In this document: positions 55,379 to 64,000 of the stretch, one piece after another
Numbering within the stretch: the first letter of the stretch is position 1
How the letters are laid out: the number at the start of each line of letters is the position of its first letter
From: Janthinobacterium sp. SUN073
Lineage (GTDB): Bacteria > Pseudomonadota > Gammaproteobacteria > Burkholderiales > Burkholderiaceae_D
Length of the DNA stretch: 64,000 bases
Assembly: GCF_030397665.1 (NCBI RefSeq)
Contig: NZ_JAPUBT010000001.1
Span: 186,001-250,000 of the forward strand
Direction: 5' to 3'
Program-made: the position numbers and the translations under genes
The notes under the pieces: generated by a model
The model's input: only the letters and a program-made list of their open reading frames with translations
Database searches by the model: none
Told to the model about the DNA's origin: nothing

Positions 55379-55966
55379 ATGCCATCTGACGCCCCGCTCC
55401 GCCGCCTGGTCCGCGCCACCCCGCTACTGCTGCAGGCCCTTCTGCTGGCCGGCTGCGCGGGCGGCGCCATCGGCACCCTGGCCAACGCGGCGCTGCAAAT
55501 GGCCGGCGTGGCCAAGCCGCCGCCCGAACTGCCGGACGCGCAAAAACCGCCGCGCAACGTCAGCATCCGCCTGCACGCGGCGCAGCGCCTCAACACCGAT
55601 GCCGAAGGCCGGCCGCTGGCGCTGGTGGCGCGCATCTACAAACTGCGCCAGAGCGCCGCCTTCGAGCAGGCCCCATACGACAGCTTCCTCGACGCGCAGC
55701 GCGAAAAAGCCGCACTGGGCGCCGACCTGATGGAAGTCAAGGAAGTGCTGCTGGTGCCGGGCCAGCGCTACGAAGTGCAGGAAAAAGTCAGCAAGGAAGC
55801 GTATTTCATCGGCGTGGTGGCCCTGTTCCGCGCACCGGCAACGCAGCGCTGGCGCGCCACCTTTGGCGCCGCCGACGCGGAACGTAGCGGCATCACCGTC
55901 GGCCTGCATGCCTGCGCGCTGAGCGTCAGCGGCATGGCCGCGCTGTCGGCCCCGCGCTGCCAATAG
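55379..55966 (+). CDS. tssJ: Type VI secretion lipoprotein TssJ
   Basis: TssJ (195 residues) anchors the membrane complex to the outer membrane through TssM. It has a signal peptide with lipobox LAGC (Cys about 25) and a beta-sandwich body. The segment RNVSIRLHAAQRLNTDAEGRPLALVARIYKLRQSAAFEQAPYDSFL is characteristic. The start at 55379 is the first ATG; a TTG 15 bases upstream is less likely. tssK follows 36 bases later. Confidence 0.93.
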   Translation: MPSDAPLRRLVRATPLLLQALLLAGCAGGAIGTLANAALQMAGVAKPPPELPDAQKPPRNVSIRLHAAQRLNTDAEGRPLALVARIYKLRQSAAFEQAPYDSFLDAQREKAALGADLMEVKEVLLVPGQRYEVQEKVSKEAYFIGVVALFRAPATQRWRATFGAADAERSGITVGLHACALSVSGMAALSAPRCQ

Positions 55967-56002
55967 GCACACGGGCACGACACACATACAAGGAGAAACG
56001 CG

Positions 56003-57373
56003 ATGGGCATGGCAGCGAAAGTCTTGTGGGGAGAGGGCCTGTTCCTGCGGCCGCAGCATTTCCAGCGCCAGGATCAGTATCATGAAGCGCGCCTGCATCA
56101 CACGGCCAGTGCGCTGCATCCCTACCTGTGGGGCGTGGCGCACATGGAATGGGATCTGGCGGCGCTGCAGACGGGCACCCTGCGCCTGCACGCCCTGTCG
56201 GCGATCTTCCGCGACGGCGAAGTGTTCGAGGCGCTGGGCGATGGCGCACCGGGCAGCGACACCCTGCCCCCGCCGGTGGATCTGGAAGCGCTGCCGCCGG
56301 CGGTGCAGGAAGTGACGTACTACGCGGCGCTGCCCATCCTCAACCGCGAGGGCATGAATTACACGGCGCAGGCGTCAACGGCAGGCACGCCTGCCACCAC
56401 GCGCTTTGCGCACGCCATGCGCGCCACGCCCGACCTGTTTACGGAGTCCGCCGTCGCCGACGTGGCGTACTTGAAGAAGACCGTGCGCCTGATTCCCGAC
56501 AGCGAGGCGCGCGGCTCCTACGACTGCCTGCCGCTGATCGCCCTGCGGCGCACGGTGTCGGGCGGCTTCGAGCCCGTGCCATCGTTCATGGCGCCCAGCC
56601 TGGCGATCGCCGGCGCGCCGCGCCTGCAGGGTGTACTGGAACACCTGCTCGACGCCTTGCAGGCGAAGGTGAGCGCGCTGCACGGCCACCACCGCGAGCC
56701 GAGCCGCAACGTGATCGAATTTCGCTCCGGTGACGTGTCCTCGTTCTGGCTGCTGCACACGGTCAGCACGGCCGCCGCCGCGCTGATGCACTATGTGCGC
56801 CATCCGGCCCTGCATCCGGAGCGCCTGTACGAGGCGCTGCTGGGCCTGGCGGGCGGCTTGCTCAGCTACTCCAAGCACTATACCCTGGCCAGCCTGCCCG
56901 CCTACGACCACGCGCAGCCGGGCGCCTGCTTCGACGCCATCGACGCGATCATCCGCGAACTGCTCGACACCGTCATCTCGTCGAAGTATTTTTCCATCGC
57001 CCTGCTGGAGGACAAGCCGTCGTATTACCTGGGCAAGCTCGATTCGGGCAAGATCGACCAGCACACCACCCTGTACCTGGCGATACGCGCCGCCATGCCC
57101 GCCATCGAACTGGTGGATGTAGTCCCGCTGCGGGTAAAAGTGGGTGCGCCCGACGACGTGGAAAAATGCGTGCTCGCGGCCATGCCCGGCCTCAAATTGT
57201 CGCATGCGCCGCAAGTGCCGGCGGCTATTCCCGTGCGCCCGGACACCTATTATTTTGCGATTGAAAACCGCGGCGCCCTGTATGAGCAGATGCTCAAGGC
57301 GCAGTCGATTTCCGTGTACGTGCCGGCCGGCATACGCGACCTGCAGCTGGAACTGATCGCGGTGACGGCATGA
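56003..57373 (+). CDS. tssK: Type VI secretion baseplate protein TssK
   Basis: TssK (456 residues) joins the baseplate to the TssL-TssM membrane complex. The N-terminus MGMAAKVLWGEGLFLRPQHFQRQDQYHE is the family hallmark, and the middle and C-terminal helical segments (LLDAVQAK-like, DTYYFAIENRG) also fit. AAGGAGA precedes the ATG at 56003. Its stop overlaps the tssL start as ATGA. Confidence 0.97.
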   Translation: MGMAAKVLWGEGLFLRPQHFQRQDQYHEARLHHTASALHPYLWGVAHMEWDLAALQTGTLRLHALSAIFRDGEVFEALGDGAPGSDTLPPPVDLEALPPAVQEVTYYAALPILNREGMNYTAQASTAGTPATTRFAHAMRATPDLFTESAVADVAYLKKTVRLIPDSEARGSYDCLPLIALRRTVSGGFEPVPSFMAPSLAIAGAPRLQGVLEHLLDALQAKVSALHGHHREPSRNVIEFRSGDVSSFWLLHTVSTAAAALMHYVRHPALHPERLYEALLGLAGGLLSYSKHYTLASLPAYDHAQPGACFDAIDAIIRELLDTVISSKYFSIALLEDKPSYYLGKLDSGKIDQHTTLYLAIRAAMPAIELVDVVPLRVKVGAPDDVEKCVLAAMPGLKLSHAPQVPAAIPVRPDTYYFAIENRGALYEQMLKAQSISVYVPAGIRDLQLELIAVTA

Positions 57374-58155
57374 GCCAGCTCATCGAACGGCGCGCGGCGC
57401 CCTCCCTGCTGGGACCACGCGGTGCCGCCCCTGCAGGCAACAGCCGGCATGCCGGCAGCGCCCTGCTGGACCTGATGCACGAAGGCTTTTACATGCTGTT
57501 CATGCTGAAGCACGGTTCGGCGCCTGGCGACGAGCAAAGCTTCATGGACCGCATCACGGCCTTCCTCGACGACTTCGAACGCGAAGCGAAAAAGATCCGC
57601 GCCGATGGCGACGATATCGAGGCGGCCAAGTATGCATTCTGCGCGGCCGTCGATGAAATCATCCTGGCCTCGCCTTTCACCCTGCGCAAGCAGTGGGAAA
57701 GGCGCCCGCTGCAGCTGCTGATCTTTGGCGACCAGCTGGCGGGCGAACATTTTTTCGACCGCCTCGACGCCTTGCGCGGCAAGGGCGCCATGCGCGTGCA
57801 GGCGCTGCAGGTTTTCCACATGTGTTTATTACTGGGATTCCAGGGCAAGTATGCGATCGACGGTGGAGAGAAACTCAGCTACCTGACGGCGCGCCTGGGC
57901 GATGAAATCGCCCACATCAAGGGCAAGAGCCGTGGCTTCGCGCCACGCGCGGAACGCCCCGACCAGGTGGTCAACAAGCGCGGCAGCGACGTGCCACTGT
58001 GGGCGCTGTCGAGCTTTTTCGCCCTGCTGGCCATTTGCGCCTACCTGGGCCTGAAAACGCATCTGACGCGCGGCACGCAAACGACCCTGGTCGCGTATGC
58101 GGACCTGGTCAAGCTGGCGCCGCGCCCGGCGCACCTGACCATTACATTACCCTGA
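57370..58155 (+). CDS. tssL: Type VI secretion membrane protein TssL (DotU/IcmH, short form)
   Basis: TssL (261 residues) is the inner-membrane partner of TssM. The cytoplasmic hook domain (about 25-195) shows LLDLMHEGFYMLFMLKHG, AAVDEIILASPF and QLAGEHFFDRLDAL. One C-terminal transmembrane helix (about 210-230) and a 30-residue periplasmic tail follow. There is no peptidoglycan-binding domain; a separate OmpA-type protein lies next door on the opposite strand. Confidence 0.95.
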   Translation: MSQLIERRAAPSLLGPRGAAPAGNSRHAGSALLDLMHEGFYMLFMLKHGSAPGDEQSFMDRITAFLDDFEREAKKIRADGDDIEAAKYAFCAAVDEIILASPFTLRKQWERRPLQLLIFGDQLAGEHFFDRLDALRGKGAMRVQALQVFHMCLLLGFQGKYAIDGGEKLSYLTARLGDEIAHIKGKSRGFAPRAERPDQVVNKRGSDVPLWALSSFFALLAICAYLGLKTHLTRGTQTTLVAYADLVKLAPRPAHLTITLP

Positions 58156-58183
58156 TCATTGCGCATGTCCCATTACGCGTGGT

Positions 58184-58960
58184 TCATTGAGCAATGCGGA
58201 ACTCGATGCGCCGGTTTCTCGCCCGGCCATCGGCCGTGGCGTTGCTGGCCACGGGGCGGTCCGGTCCCTGGCCCGACACCAGTACCGAATCGGCCACGAT
58301 GCCCTTGCTGGCCAGGTAGGTGCGCACGGCTTCGGCGCGCGCCTGGCTCAGGGCCACATTGCTGGCGCGCAGACCTGTGTCGTCCGTGTGGCCGATCACT
58401 TCCACCTTGCGTCCCCGTAGCTTGAGCATGACGGCCGCCATCTCGTCGAGAATGGCCAGGCCGGCCGGCGTGATGGACACCTTGCCGCTGTCGAACTCGA
58501 TGATGCGCTTGTCCAGCGCCGCATCGAGCAAACCCTGCTCGGCCTCGGCCGCCTTGACGCGCAAGCCGTTGTTGACGGTGTAAGTGGGATTGAGGCTGGT
58601 GGCGATGTCGCTGGCGATCTGCTGGCGCTGCGCCTCGTTCGCCACTTCGCCGCGCACGCTGACGTTGTTGCCGGCGATGCTGATCTGCCCCCGCGAAATA
58701 AGCTTCAGGTTCGGCGCGATCAATTTTTGCACGTAGGCGTTCCAGTTGGCCGGCACGGCCACGTTGCCGATGGCGATCTGGTCGACCACGCGCTCGGCGC
58801 CATACAGTTCGCGCAGGCGGGCCAGCACGGCCGCCTTGCCCGCCTCGTCGGCCAGGGTGCCCGTGACGAGGATCTGCCCCGGCATCGGCGTCTGGGGCGC
58901 TTGCGCGTGGCAGGGAACGGCCGCGGCAAGCAGCGGCAGCAGGAAAATGTGAGATTTCAT
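58184..58960 (-). CDS. BON/OmpA-like peptidoglycan-binding protein of the T6SS locus
   Basis: This 258-residue exported protein has a signal peptide (1-20, HAQ), a region resembling one or two BON domains (about 28-140) and an OmpA C-terminal domain (about 150-258). Peptidoglycan ligands are the Asp in GHTDDTG (193/194) and the Arg in LSQARAEAV (208). Its place next to tagF-tssM, together with a TssL that lacks such a domain, suggests it supplies the cell-wall anchor. Gap to tagF is 9 bases. Confidence 0.88.
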   Translation of the reverse strand: MKSHIFLLPLLAAAVPCHAQAPQTPMPGQILVTGTLADEAGKAAVLARLRELYGAERVVDQIAIGNVAVPANWNAYVQKLIAPNLKLISRGQISIAGNNVSVRGEVANEAQRQQIASDIATSLNPTYTVNNGLRVKAAEAEQGLLDAALDKRIIEFDSGKVSITPAGLAILDEMAAVMLKLRGRKVEVIGHTDDTGLRASNVALSQARAEAVRTYLASKGIVADSVLVSGQGPDRPVASNATADGRARNRRIEFRIAQ

Positions 58961-58969
58961 CGCAATCCT

Positions 58970-59950
58970 TCAGGCAAAGGTATCGGCAAACATGGCGCAG
59001 GCCGAGCGCAGCGATAGCTGGTCCTGCTGCAGGCAGGCGGAAAACTGGCGCAGCGCCGCAGCGTCTCCCAGCTGCTCGTCAACCCAGTCGAGCTGGTCGA
59101 ACACGATCAGCCGTTCGCTGCCAGCCTGCGGATCGATCAGCGCGCGCAAGCCGTGCGGGTCGGCGCCGCAAAAACCGATCACCAGCACGGGCGCCTCGTC
59201 GAGGTGGGAAAAGAACAGCGCCAGTTCGAAATCGGCCTGGCGCAGGAAAGGCGCGATCAGGTGCAGCCAGAAGCTGGCCACCAGCTCGCGCAGCTGTGCC
59301 TCGTGCGGCAGCGGCAGCACCAGGCTTTTCTCGAGGCGCGGCAAGCCGCTCTGGCGCACCGGCTGCAGCAGCAGGCCCAGGCCCAGCAGCAATTCGCGCA
59401 CCGTCACCGGAAACGCGGGCGAGGCGAGCATCGTTTGCAAGCCGTGCACGGTCTGCGCCTGCAAAAAGGCGGCCAGCCGCGCCGCGTGGCATGGGGCGGC
59501 CGGTTCGACTTCGACCACGTTGCCGGCCAGCGCCAGCAGCGCCGGCCCCGGTTCGGCGCTGGTCACGATGCCTTGCGAGAGCTGCTCCACGCGTTGCCAC
59601 AGGGGCGCCAGCGCCAGCGGGCTGCAAGCGACAAAGGCTTCGGCGTCATCGACTTCCAGCACGCCCATGGCCATGAAGGGAAAGCGCCGCTGCGACTGGT
59701 CATTGCTCGCTTCCAGGCGTCCGGCGATGGCGCGCCGGCTGCGCGTGCCGACAAAGGCAAAGCGCAGCGGCGGCAAGGCGTCGTAATTGAGTTTCCAGCG
59801 CGGTTCCACCGTCAGGGCAGTCATGACCTGCGCCAGCCAGTCGTCGAGCAGCTGCACCAGCGCGTGATTGTCGCAAGCCTTGATAAAGTCGCCGCGCGCG
59901 GGGATCTTGCCGAAGTACCCCAGGCGCACCTGCTGCGCCGCGCGCATCAT
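58970..59950 (-). CDS. tagF: Type VI secretion-associated protein TagF
   Basis: TagF (326 residues) is a cytoplasmic negative post-translational regulator of T6SS assembly in other bacteria. The N-terminal domain MMRAAQQVRLGYFGKIPARGDFIKACD and DDWLAQVMTAL fits the family. Here it lacks the fused PppA phosphatase domain. Its first ATG overlaps the tssM stop (ATGA); a second ATG follows at once. Confidence 0.9.
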   Translation of the reverse strand: MMRAAQQVRLGYFGKIPARGDFIKACDNHALVQLLDDWLAQVMTALTVEPRWKLNYDALPPLRFAFVGTRSRRAIAGRLEASNDQSQRRFPFMAMGVLEVDDAEAFVACSPLALAPLWQRVEQLSQGIVTSAEPGPALLALAGNVVEVEPAAPCHAARLAAFLQAQTVHGLQTMLASPAFPVTVRELLLGLGLLLQPVRQSGLPRLEKSLVLPLPHEAQLRELVASFWLHLIAPFLRQADFELALFFSHLDEAPVLVIGFCGADPHGLRALIDPQAGSERLIVFDQLDWVDEQLGDAAALRQFSACLQQDQLSLRSACAMFADTFA

Positions 59951-62900
59951 GGCATCACCCCGGACACCGCCGCGGCGGCGATGGTCGGCACCGGTGCGGC
60001 AGGCACGCCCGGCGTGCCGACGATGGTCTCGGGCAGCTGCATGCCGCGAAAGCCCCGCTCCTGCAACGCCGTGGCGGCACCGGCGCCCGTCGTTTCCGCA
60101 CTGCTGGTGATTTTCAGGTCGACCGCCACGGCCACCTCGCCGCGCGCCCAGCGCAGTTCGAACACGCCGCCATCCTTGCGCTTTTTGCTCGCCGCATCGA
60201 TCATGCGCTTCAGGCCGAATTGCCCCGGCTCGTTAAACAGTTCCACAGTGCGCCCGTCGAAGGTGACGGCCGTGATGCGCGCGCCCTGGACGCCGGACGC
60301 GCCCTGCGGGCCGGGATGCACCATGTTCGTCCACTGCGCCGGCGTGTTGCGGTAGCGCAGCTGCTGGCCGTCGATCTCCACCGTGTATTCCAGGGTGCCC
60401 GGGGCGGGCGACGGCTGGATCTGGAACACGGTTTGCGCCGCCGTCGACGTGGCCGCCACGCCACCCGCGCCCAGCGGCGCGATCCAGCCTGGAAAACGCG
60501 CCACCACCTGCGGCGACAGGCTGATGCCCATGTCGGCCCAGGTGCGCGGTGCCAGCACGTCGCCGCGCCGCACCACCAATGGTCCCATGGACGTCGTGAC
60601 GAATTTCGCCACCAGACCTTCCGGGCCGAAGAACTGGCCGATCTCCAGGTTGCTCGCCTCGATGCGCGCCGTGGGCGCGAACGGATACTTGTTGGCCAGC
60701 GATTTCTGGAACGGTTCATATACCTGCGCCGCCCAGGTCTTGTTGATCTCCAGTTCCGCCGGCGCGACGATGACGGCAAAGGTCTGCATCAGCGGGCGCA
60801 CGAGGATGGGACGAATCGCCTGCTTTTGCGCCTCGCTCATCCCCGTGAGCATCTGCTCGTCGACCAGTTTCAGGGTGTCGGCCAGTTCGGAACCACTACC
60901 CTCCAGCGTCTGCTGCATGAACTGGCGCGCGCCCGGCCCCGCGTCGCCCTGGTTCTTCAACTGATTCAAACGACTGCGCAGTTTCGACAGCGCTTCCAGA
61001 TAGGCGCGCATCAGCGAAGCATTGTTGTCCCTGGCCGCCACCAGCTTGCCCACGCCGGCAAATTCGCGCCCCACGGGGCCCATGGGTTTATCCAGGCGGG
61101 CCGGGTCGATCTGCGCATTCAGGCCCGGATTGGCCGTCAGCGGCGACGGCGCGCGGCGCAGCACGGTTTCCTTGAACCAGGCGATGATGCCCCGCTCGGC
61201 CTTGCGCAATTGCGCATTCTGCAGCGCCGGGTTATCCCACGAGGTTTCCTCGTAAATGGTCGTCAGCAGTTTGGCAATCGGCGACGACTGCGGGTCGCCC
61301 AGGCGGTTCATCGCCTGCACGGCGCCGTCAAAGCCTTTCAGGTCGGCGACAGCGACGCCCTGCACGAATTTCTGCCACTCGCGCGCGTAGTCGGTCTTGT
61401 ACATGGCCACCAGGTTTTTCTCGATCTGCTCCGGGCTGCCTTCCAGGGTCAGGTCGTCGGTGGAGGCGCTTTTCAGCACCCAGTCGGCGCTTTGCAGCTC
61501 GCGGTTGGCGGCGTCGCGAAACGCGCCCTCGACGAACTTTTCCCACGCCTGGCGCGTAAAGGCGCCGGAGACGGCGTAACTGCCCGCCAGCAGCGCCTGA
61601 TCCTGTTCGCCGACGATGCGCGCCACCGTCATGCCGGGAAAACGCGTCGAAGCGCGCGCGCGAATGTCGGCATACACGCGCTCGCGCGCCGGCATGCCGC
61701 GCACCACGCGGCGCAGGTTTTCGCGCGCCTGGTCGACCAGCGCCAGCTTCTGCTCGATGCGCGGCCAGGACGGATCGCCGATCTGCGCCAGGTAAAACGT
61801 CAGCAGCCGTTCGGCGCTGCGTATCATCTGCTCGCGCGGCATGGCGCCCCGGTTACCCTCCAGCCAGCCGCGCCAGAAGCGCGTCATCTGGTCGTTCAGG
61901 TGGCTGCTCTCGGCATGCGTCTTATCGGCCAGCATCAGGTAGGTTTTCAGCGCGTTGTAGGCATCTTCCACATTCGTCGGCGACGCAGCCTGGTACTGCA
62001 CGCTGCGCGGCGCGGCGGGTACGGTGGCGGCTGGCGTCTGCGGCGTGCGCGCCGTGGGCTGCAGCTGGTCGGCGCTGGCGTTCATTTCGAACAGCAAGGC
62101 TTCCAGCGCGCCCGCCACGGGGTCCAGCATGACCTGGCGCGCGCCGGCAAAATATTCCTCACGCAGCTTGCGCTCAAGTAAATCGCCCTGATACAGGCCC
62201 AGGCGCAAGGACCACGGCCGTTGCGTGCGGTACGCCTCCAGCTGCTCAATGCGGTCCTGCAAGATCTCCAGCGCTTCCAGGCGCGACTGCAAGTCCATGC
62301 GCCGCTCCTGCAGCTTCACCACTTTGTTTAAATCGGCCTCGACATTGGCCACCAGTTGCCGGTTGCCCAGATAAGACCAGCTCCAGCCGCCCAGGCAGGC
62401 ACCCAGCGACACCGTGGCGGCAAAGAACACGGCATATTTGAAGCGCAGCTTGGCGCGGTTGGCATAGTTGGCCACCAGGTGCTTGTCGGCAAAAATCACC
62501 TTGCGGAACAACTCCAGCAGGAAATAGCCATGCTGGCGCGCGCCCGATGGCACGGCGGCCGGGGCCGGCGCGAAGGCCAGGTCGAAGCGGCGCGCCACCT
62601 GCTGCGAAGAGGCACTCACGGGCTCGCCCTCCTGCAGCGCGCTGGTGAAATAAAAGCCGCGGAACACGGGCTGGAACTGGAACGGGTTTTCCTCGAACAG
62701 GGTGGCGATGAAGGCGCGCAGGGCCGGCTTGATGGCGGCAAATTCCAGCGGAAAAGTAAATACGCCGGGCGCCATCGTCTTGCGTTGCCGGTGCGCCATG
62801 TTGGCCAGGCTCAGCTCCGTCAAGCCATCGTGCAATTCATCGAAACTCTGGTCGAAGAACGCCAGCAAGTCCGCCGTGGGCAGCTTGCGCTGGTAAGGCA

Positions 62901-63768
62901 TGGTGGCGCCCCAGACGCGCTCGCGTTCGCTGCGTTCGGCATCGGCAAAAAACTCCGTGAAGCCGGCGATCAGGTCCGCCTTGGTAAACACGATGTACAG
63001 GGGTGCGAACACTTCCAGGCGTTCGATGACGTCCTGCACACGCTTGCGCAGGCTGCGCGCCAGTTGCATGCCCACGTCGGGGTTGCCTCCCAGTTCGGCG
63101 ATGCTGACGGCGATGAGGATGCCGTTGATGGGTGCCTTGCGCCGGTATTTTTTCAGCAGGTCGAGAAAGCCGAACCACTCGCCGCGATGCTCGTCAACGA
63201 CAGAATAACGTCCCGCCGTATCGAGCACGATGCCATCCGTGGTGAAAAACCAGTCGCAGTTGCGCGTGCCGCCCACGCCTTGCACGACCTTGCCGTCGGC
63301 GAAAGGGAATTGCAGGCCAGAATGCAGGATGGCGCTGCTCTTGCCGGCGGCCGGATTGCCGATGATCATGTACCACGGCAATTCGTACAGGGCGGCGGCG
63401 CCCGATTTGAGGCCCAGCTTGGACGTCTTGATGGTCTCGATGGCGGCCAGCATGCCCGTGCGCACCGCGTCGACTTCACCCTGCTGGGTGCTATTGGCCG
63501 TCGAGGCCGAGGCCGCTTGCGCGGCGGCGATCTCGGCCTCGTTGAGGATGGCTTGCCCCAGCGCCTGGGCATTGCGCCGCGCGCGGCGCCGGCGCCACAG
63601 CCACAAGCCCAGCCAGGTGACAAAGGCCAGCAACAGCAAGGCCAGCGCCCAGATCAGCGCCACTTCCAGCACCTCGGCCCCCAGGTACAGGAACACGGCC
63701 AGCGCCACGAAGCCGAGGATGGTCAGATTGCGGCTGTCGGAAAGGAAATACCAGATTCGTCGCAGCAT
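59947..63768 (-). CDS. tssM: Type VI secretion membrane protein TssM (IcmF)
   Basis: TssM (1273 residues) spans the inner membrane and joins TssL to TssJ. Helices lie at about 16-32 and 34-57, then a cytoplasmic GTPase-like domain with Walker A GNPAAGKS at residues 137-144, and a third helix near 415. The long periplasmic IcmF-related and C-terminal domain follows. The start at 63768 (MLRRIWYFL) removes a 26-codon upstream extension. tagF follows with a 4-base overlap. Confidence 0.96.
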   Translation of the reverse strand: MLRRIWYFLSDSRNLTILGFVALAVFLYLGAEVLEVALIWALALLLLAFVTWLGLWLWRRRRARRNAQALGQAILNEAEIAAAQAASASTANSTQQGEVDAVRTGMLAAIETIKTSKLGLKSGAAALYELPWYMIIGNPAAGKSSAILHSGLQFPFADGKVVQGVGGTRNCDWFFTTDGIVLDTAGRYSVVDEHRGEWFGFLDLLKKYRRKAPINGILIAVSIAELGGNPDVGMQLARSLRKRVQDVIERLEVFAPLYIVFTKADLIAGFTEFFADAERSERERVWGATMPYQRKLPTADLLAFFDQSFDELHDGLTELSLANMAHRQRKTMAPGVFTFPLEFAAIKPALRAFIATLFEENPFQFQPVFRGFYFTSALQEGEPVSASSQQVARRFDLAFAPAPAAVPSGARQHGYFLLELFRKVIFADKHLVANYANRAKLRFKYAVFFAATVSLGACLGGWSWSYLGNRQLVANVEADLNKVVKLQERRMDLQSRLEALEILQDRIEQLEAYRTQRPWSLRLGLYQGDLLERKLREEYFAGARQVMLDPVAGALEALLFEMNASADQLQPTARTPQTPAATVPAAPRSVQYQAASPTNVEDAYNALKTYLMLADKTHAESSHLNDQMTRFWRGWLEGNRGAMPREQMIRSAERLLTFYLAQIGDPSWPRIEQKLALVDQARENLRRVVRGMPARERVYADIRARASTRFPGMTVARIVGEQDQALLAGSYAVSGAFTRQAWEKFVEGAFRDAANRELQSADWVLKSASTDDLTLEGSPEQIEKNLVAMYKTDYAREWQKFVQGVAVADLKGFDGAVQAMNRLGDPQSSPIAKLLTTIYEETSWDNPALQNAQLRKAERGIIAWFKETVLRRAPSPLTANPGLNAQIDPARLDKPMGPVGREFAGVGKLVAARDNNASLMRAYLEALSKLRSRLNQLKNQGDAGPGARQFMQQTLEGSGSELADTLKLVDEQMLTGMSEAQKQAIRPILVRPLMQTFAVIVAPAELEINKTWAAQVYEPFQKSLANKYPFAPTARIEASNLEIGQFFGPEGLVAKFVTTSMGPLVVRRGDVLAPRTWADMGISLSPQVVARFPGWIAPLGAGGVAATSTAAQTVFQIQPSPAPGTLEYTVEIDGQQLRYRNTPAQWTNMVHPGPQGASGVQGARITAVTFDGRTVELFNEPGQFGLKRMIDAASKKRKDGGVFELRWARGEVAVAVDLKITSSAETTGAGAATALQERGFRGMQLPETIVGTPGVPAAPVPTIAAAAVSGVMP

Positions 63769-63963
63769 GATGAGCCCAGGGTGAGGTCGCAAAGCAAGGT
63801 GGATTCGACCCATGCTGACAGCAATACGGCGCGCCTTTGTTGACATATGGCAAGTACCAGGCGCCAGCGCACGGCAGGCGCTGGCGTGCCATTGACGCTG
63901 CGCAAGTAAGCTTGCAGCGGTGAAAATGATGGCGCGGCGCGGCGCTAGAATGGCTGGCGCGGC

Positions 63964-64000
63964 TTACTTGCCCAGCACGCGCGGTTGCGGCAATTCCGTG
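63964..64000 (-). CDS. C-terminal tail of a gene running in from the right edge
   Basis: On the minus strand an open frame enters from beyond the window and ends with TAA at 63966-63964; the last residues read TELPQPRVLGK. Only 11 codons are visible, so neither the gene nor its reality can be shown. Its place upstream of tssM makes a T6SS gene possible. Confidence 0.3.
   Translation of the reverse strand, partial: TELPQPRVLGK

Noticed and set aside
63769..63963. Possible small gene between tssM and the right edge
   Set aside because: No frame with a ribosome site and reasonable codon use was found in these 195 bases; a short GCAAG...CTTGC dyad near 63900 has no T-run.

Overview
The window looks like a chromosomal segment of a Betaproteobacterium of the order Burkholderiales, most likely family Oxalobacteraceae (Janthinobacterium/Massilia-like). 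The grounds are the gene order secG - tRNA-Leu - nuoABCDEFG, the rpsO-pnp and ilvBNC blocks, an iscRSUA-hscBA-fdx-iscX operon, GC-rich codon use throughout, and the style of the chemoreceptors. This is inferred from layout and recognisable protein families, not from a database match. There is no rRNA operon, CRISPR array, prophage or insertion sequence in the window.

Layout. 1-5079 (minus strand): respiratory complex I genes nuoG (cut by the left edge) back to nuoA, preceded by a tRNA-Leu(GAG) with a long terminator hairpin. 5281-6518: secG and tpiA with a clear sigma70 promoter. 6536-12584: a quinone oxidoreductase, a Sel1-repeat protein, a GIN-domain envelope protein, a small membrane protein, a chemoreceptor and two unrecognised proteins. 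12720-15491: pnp and rpsO with terminators. 15592-25786: a lipoprotein, leuA, pssA, two tandem SIMPL-domain proteins, an MFS exporter, a small membrane protein and ilvC-ilvN-ilvB. 26282-29049 (plus strand): an ECF-like sigma factor with a probable anti-sigma (DUF3619), a DUF3106 protein, an RDD membrane protein, then a truncated haemoglobin behind an FNR-type palindrome. 29046-36637 (minus): a pseudouridine synthase, then the complete Isc iron-sulfur operon, headed by iscR with an IscR type-1 site and ending in a methyltransferase gene and a terminator.

36745-46073: a NADAR-family protein paired with a degenerate uracil-DNA-glycosylase-like protein; a maiA/FAH/VOC aromatic-catabolism operon divergent from a LysR regulator; a ChaC-type cyclotransferase; a radical-SAM gene directly under a near-consensus LexA box; a DTW-domain tRNA modification enzyme; and a second chemoreceptor. 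46338-47671: a Blc-type lipocalin and a periplasmic solute-binding protein. 47705-63768: a type VI secretion locus in three blocks: tssB-tssC-hcp-tssE-tssH-tssA (minus, led by a TPR lipoprotein), tssJ-tssK-tssL (plus), and tssM-tagF-ompA-like (minus). tssF, tssG, vgrG and PAAR genes are not in the window and may lie beyond the right edge, where a short C-terminal reading frame enters.

Most of the window is ordinary core genome. The parts most worth a second look are the NADAR/UNG-like pair, the sigma/DUF3619/DUF3106/RDD operon, the T6SS gene order with its detached BON-OmpA protein, and the regulatory sites (LexA, IscR, FNR-like) that can be read directly in the sequence.
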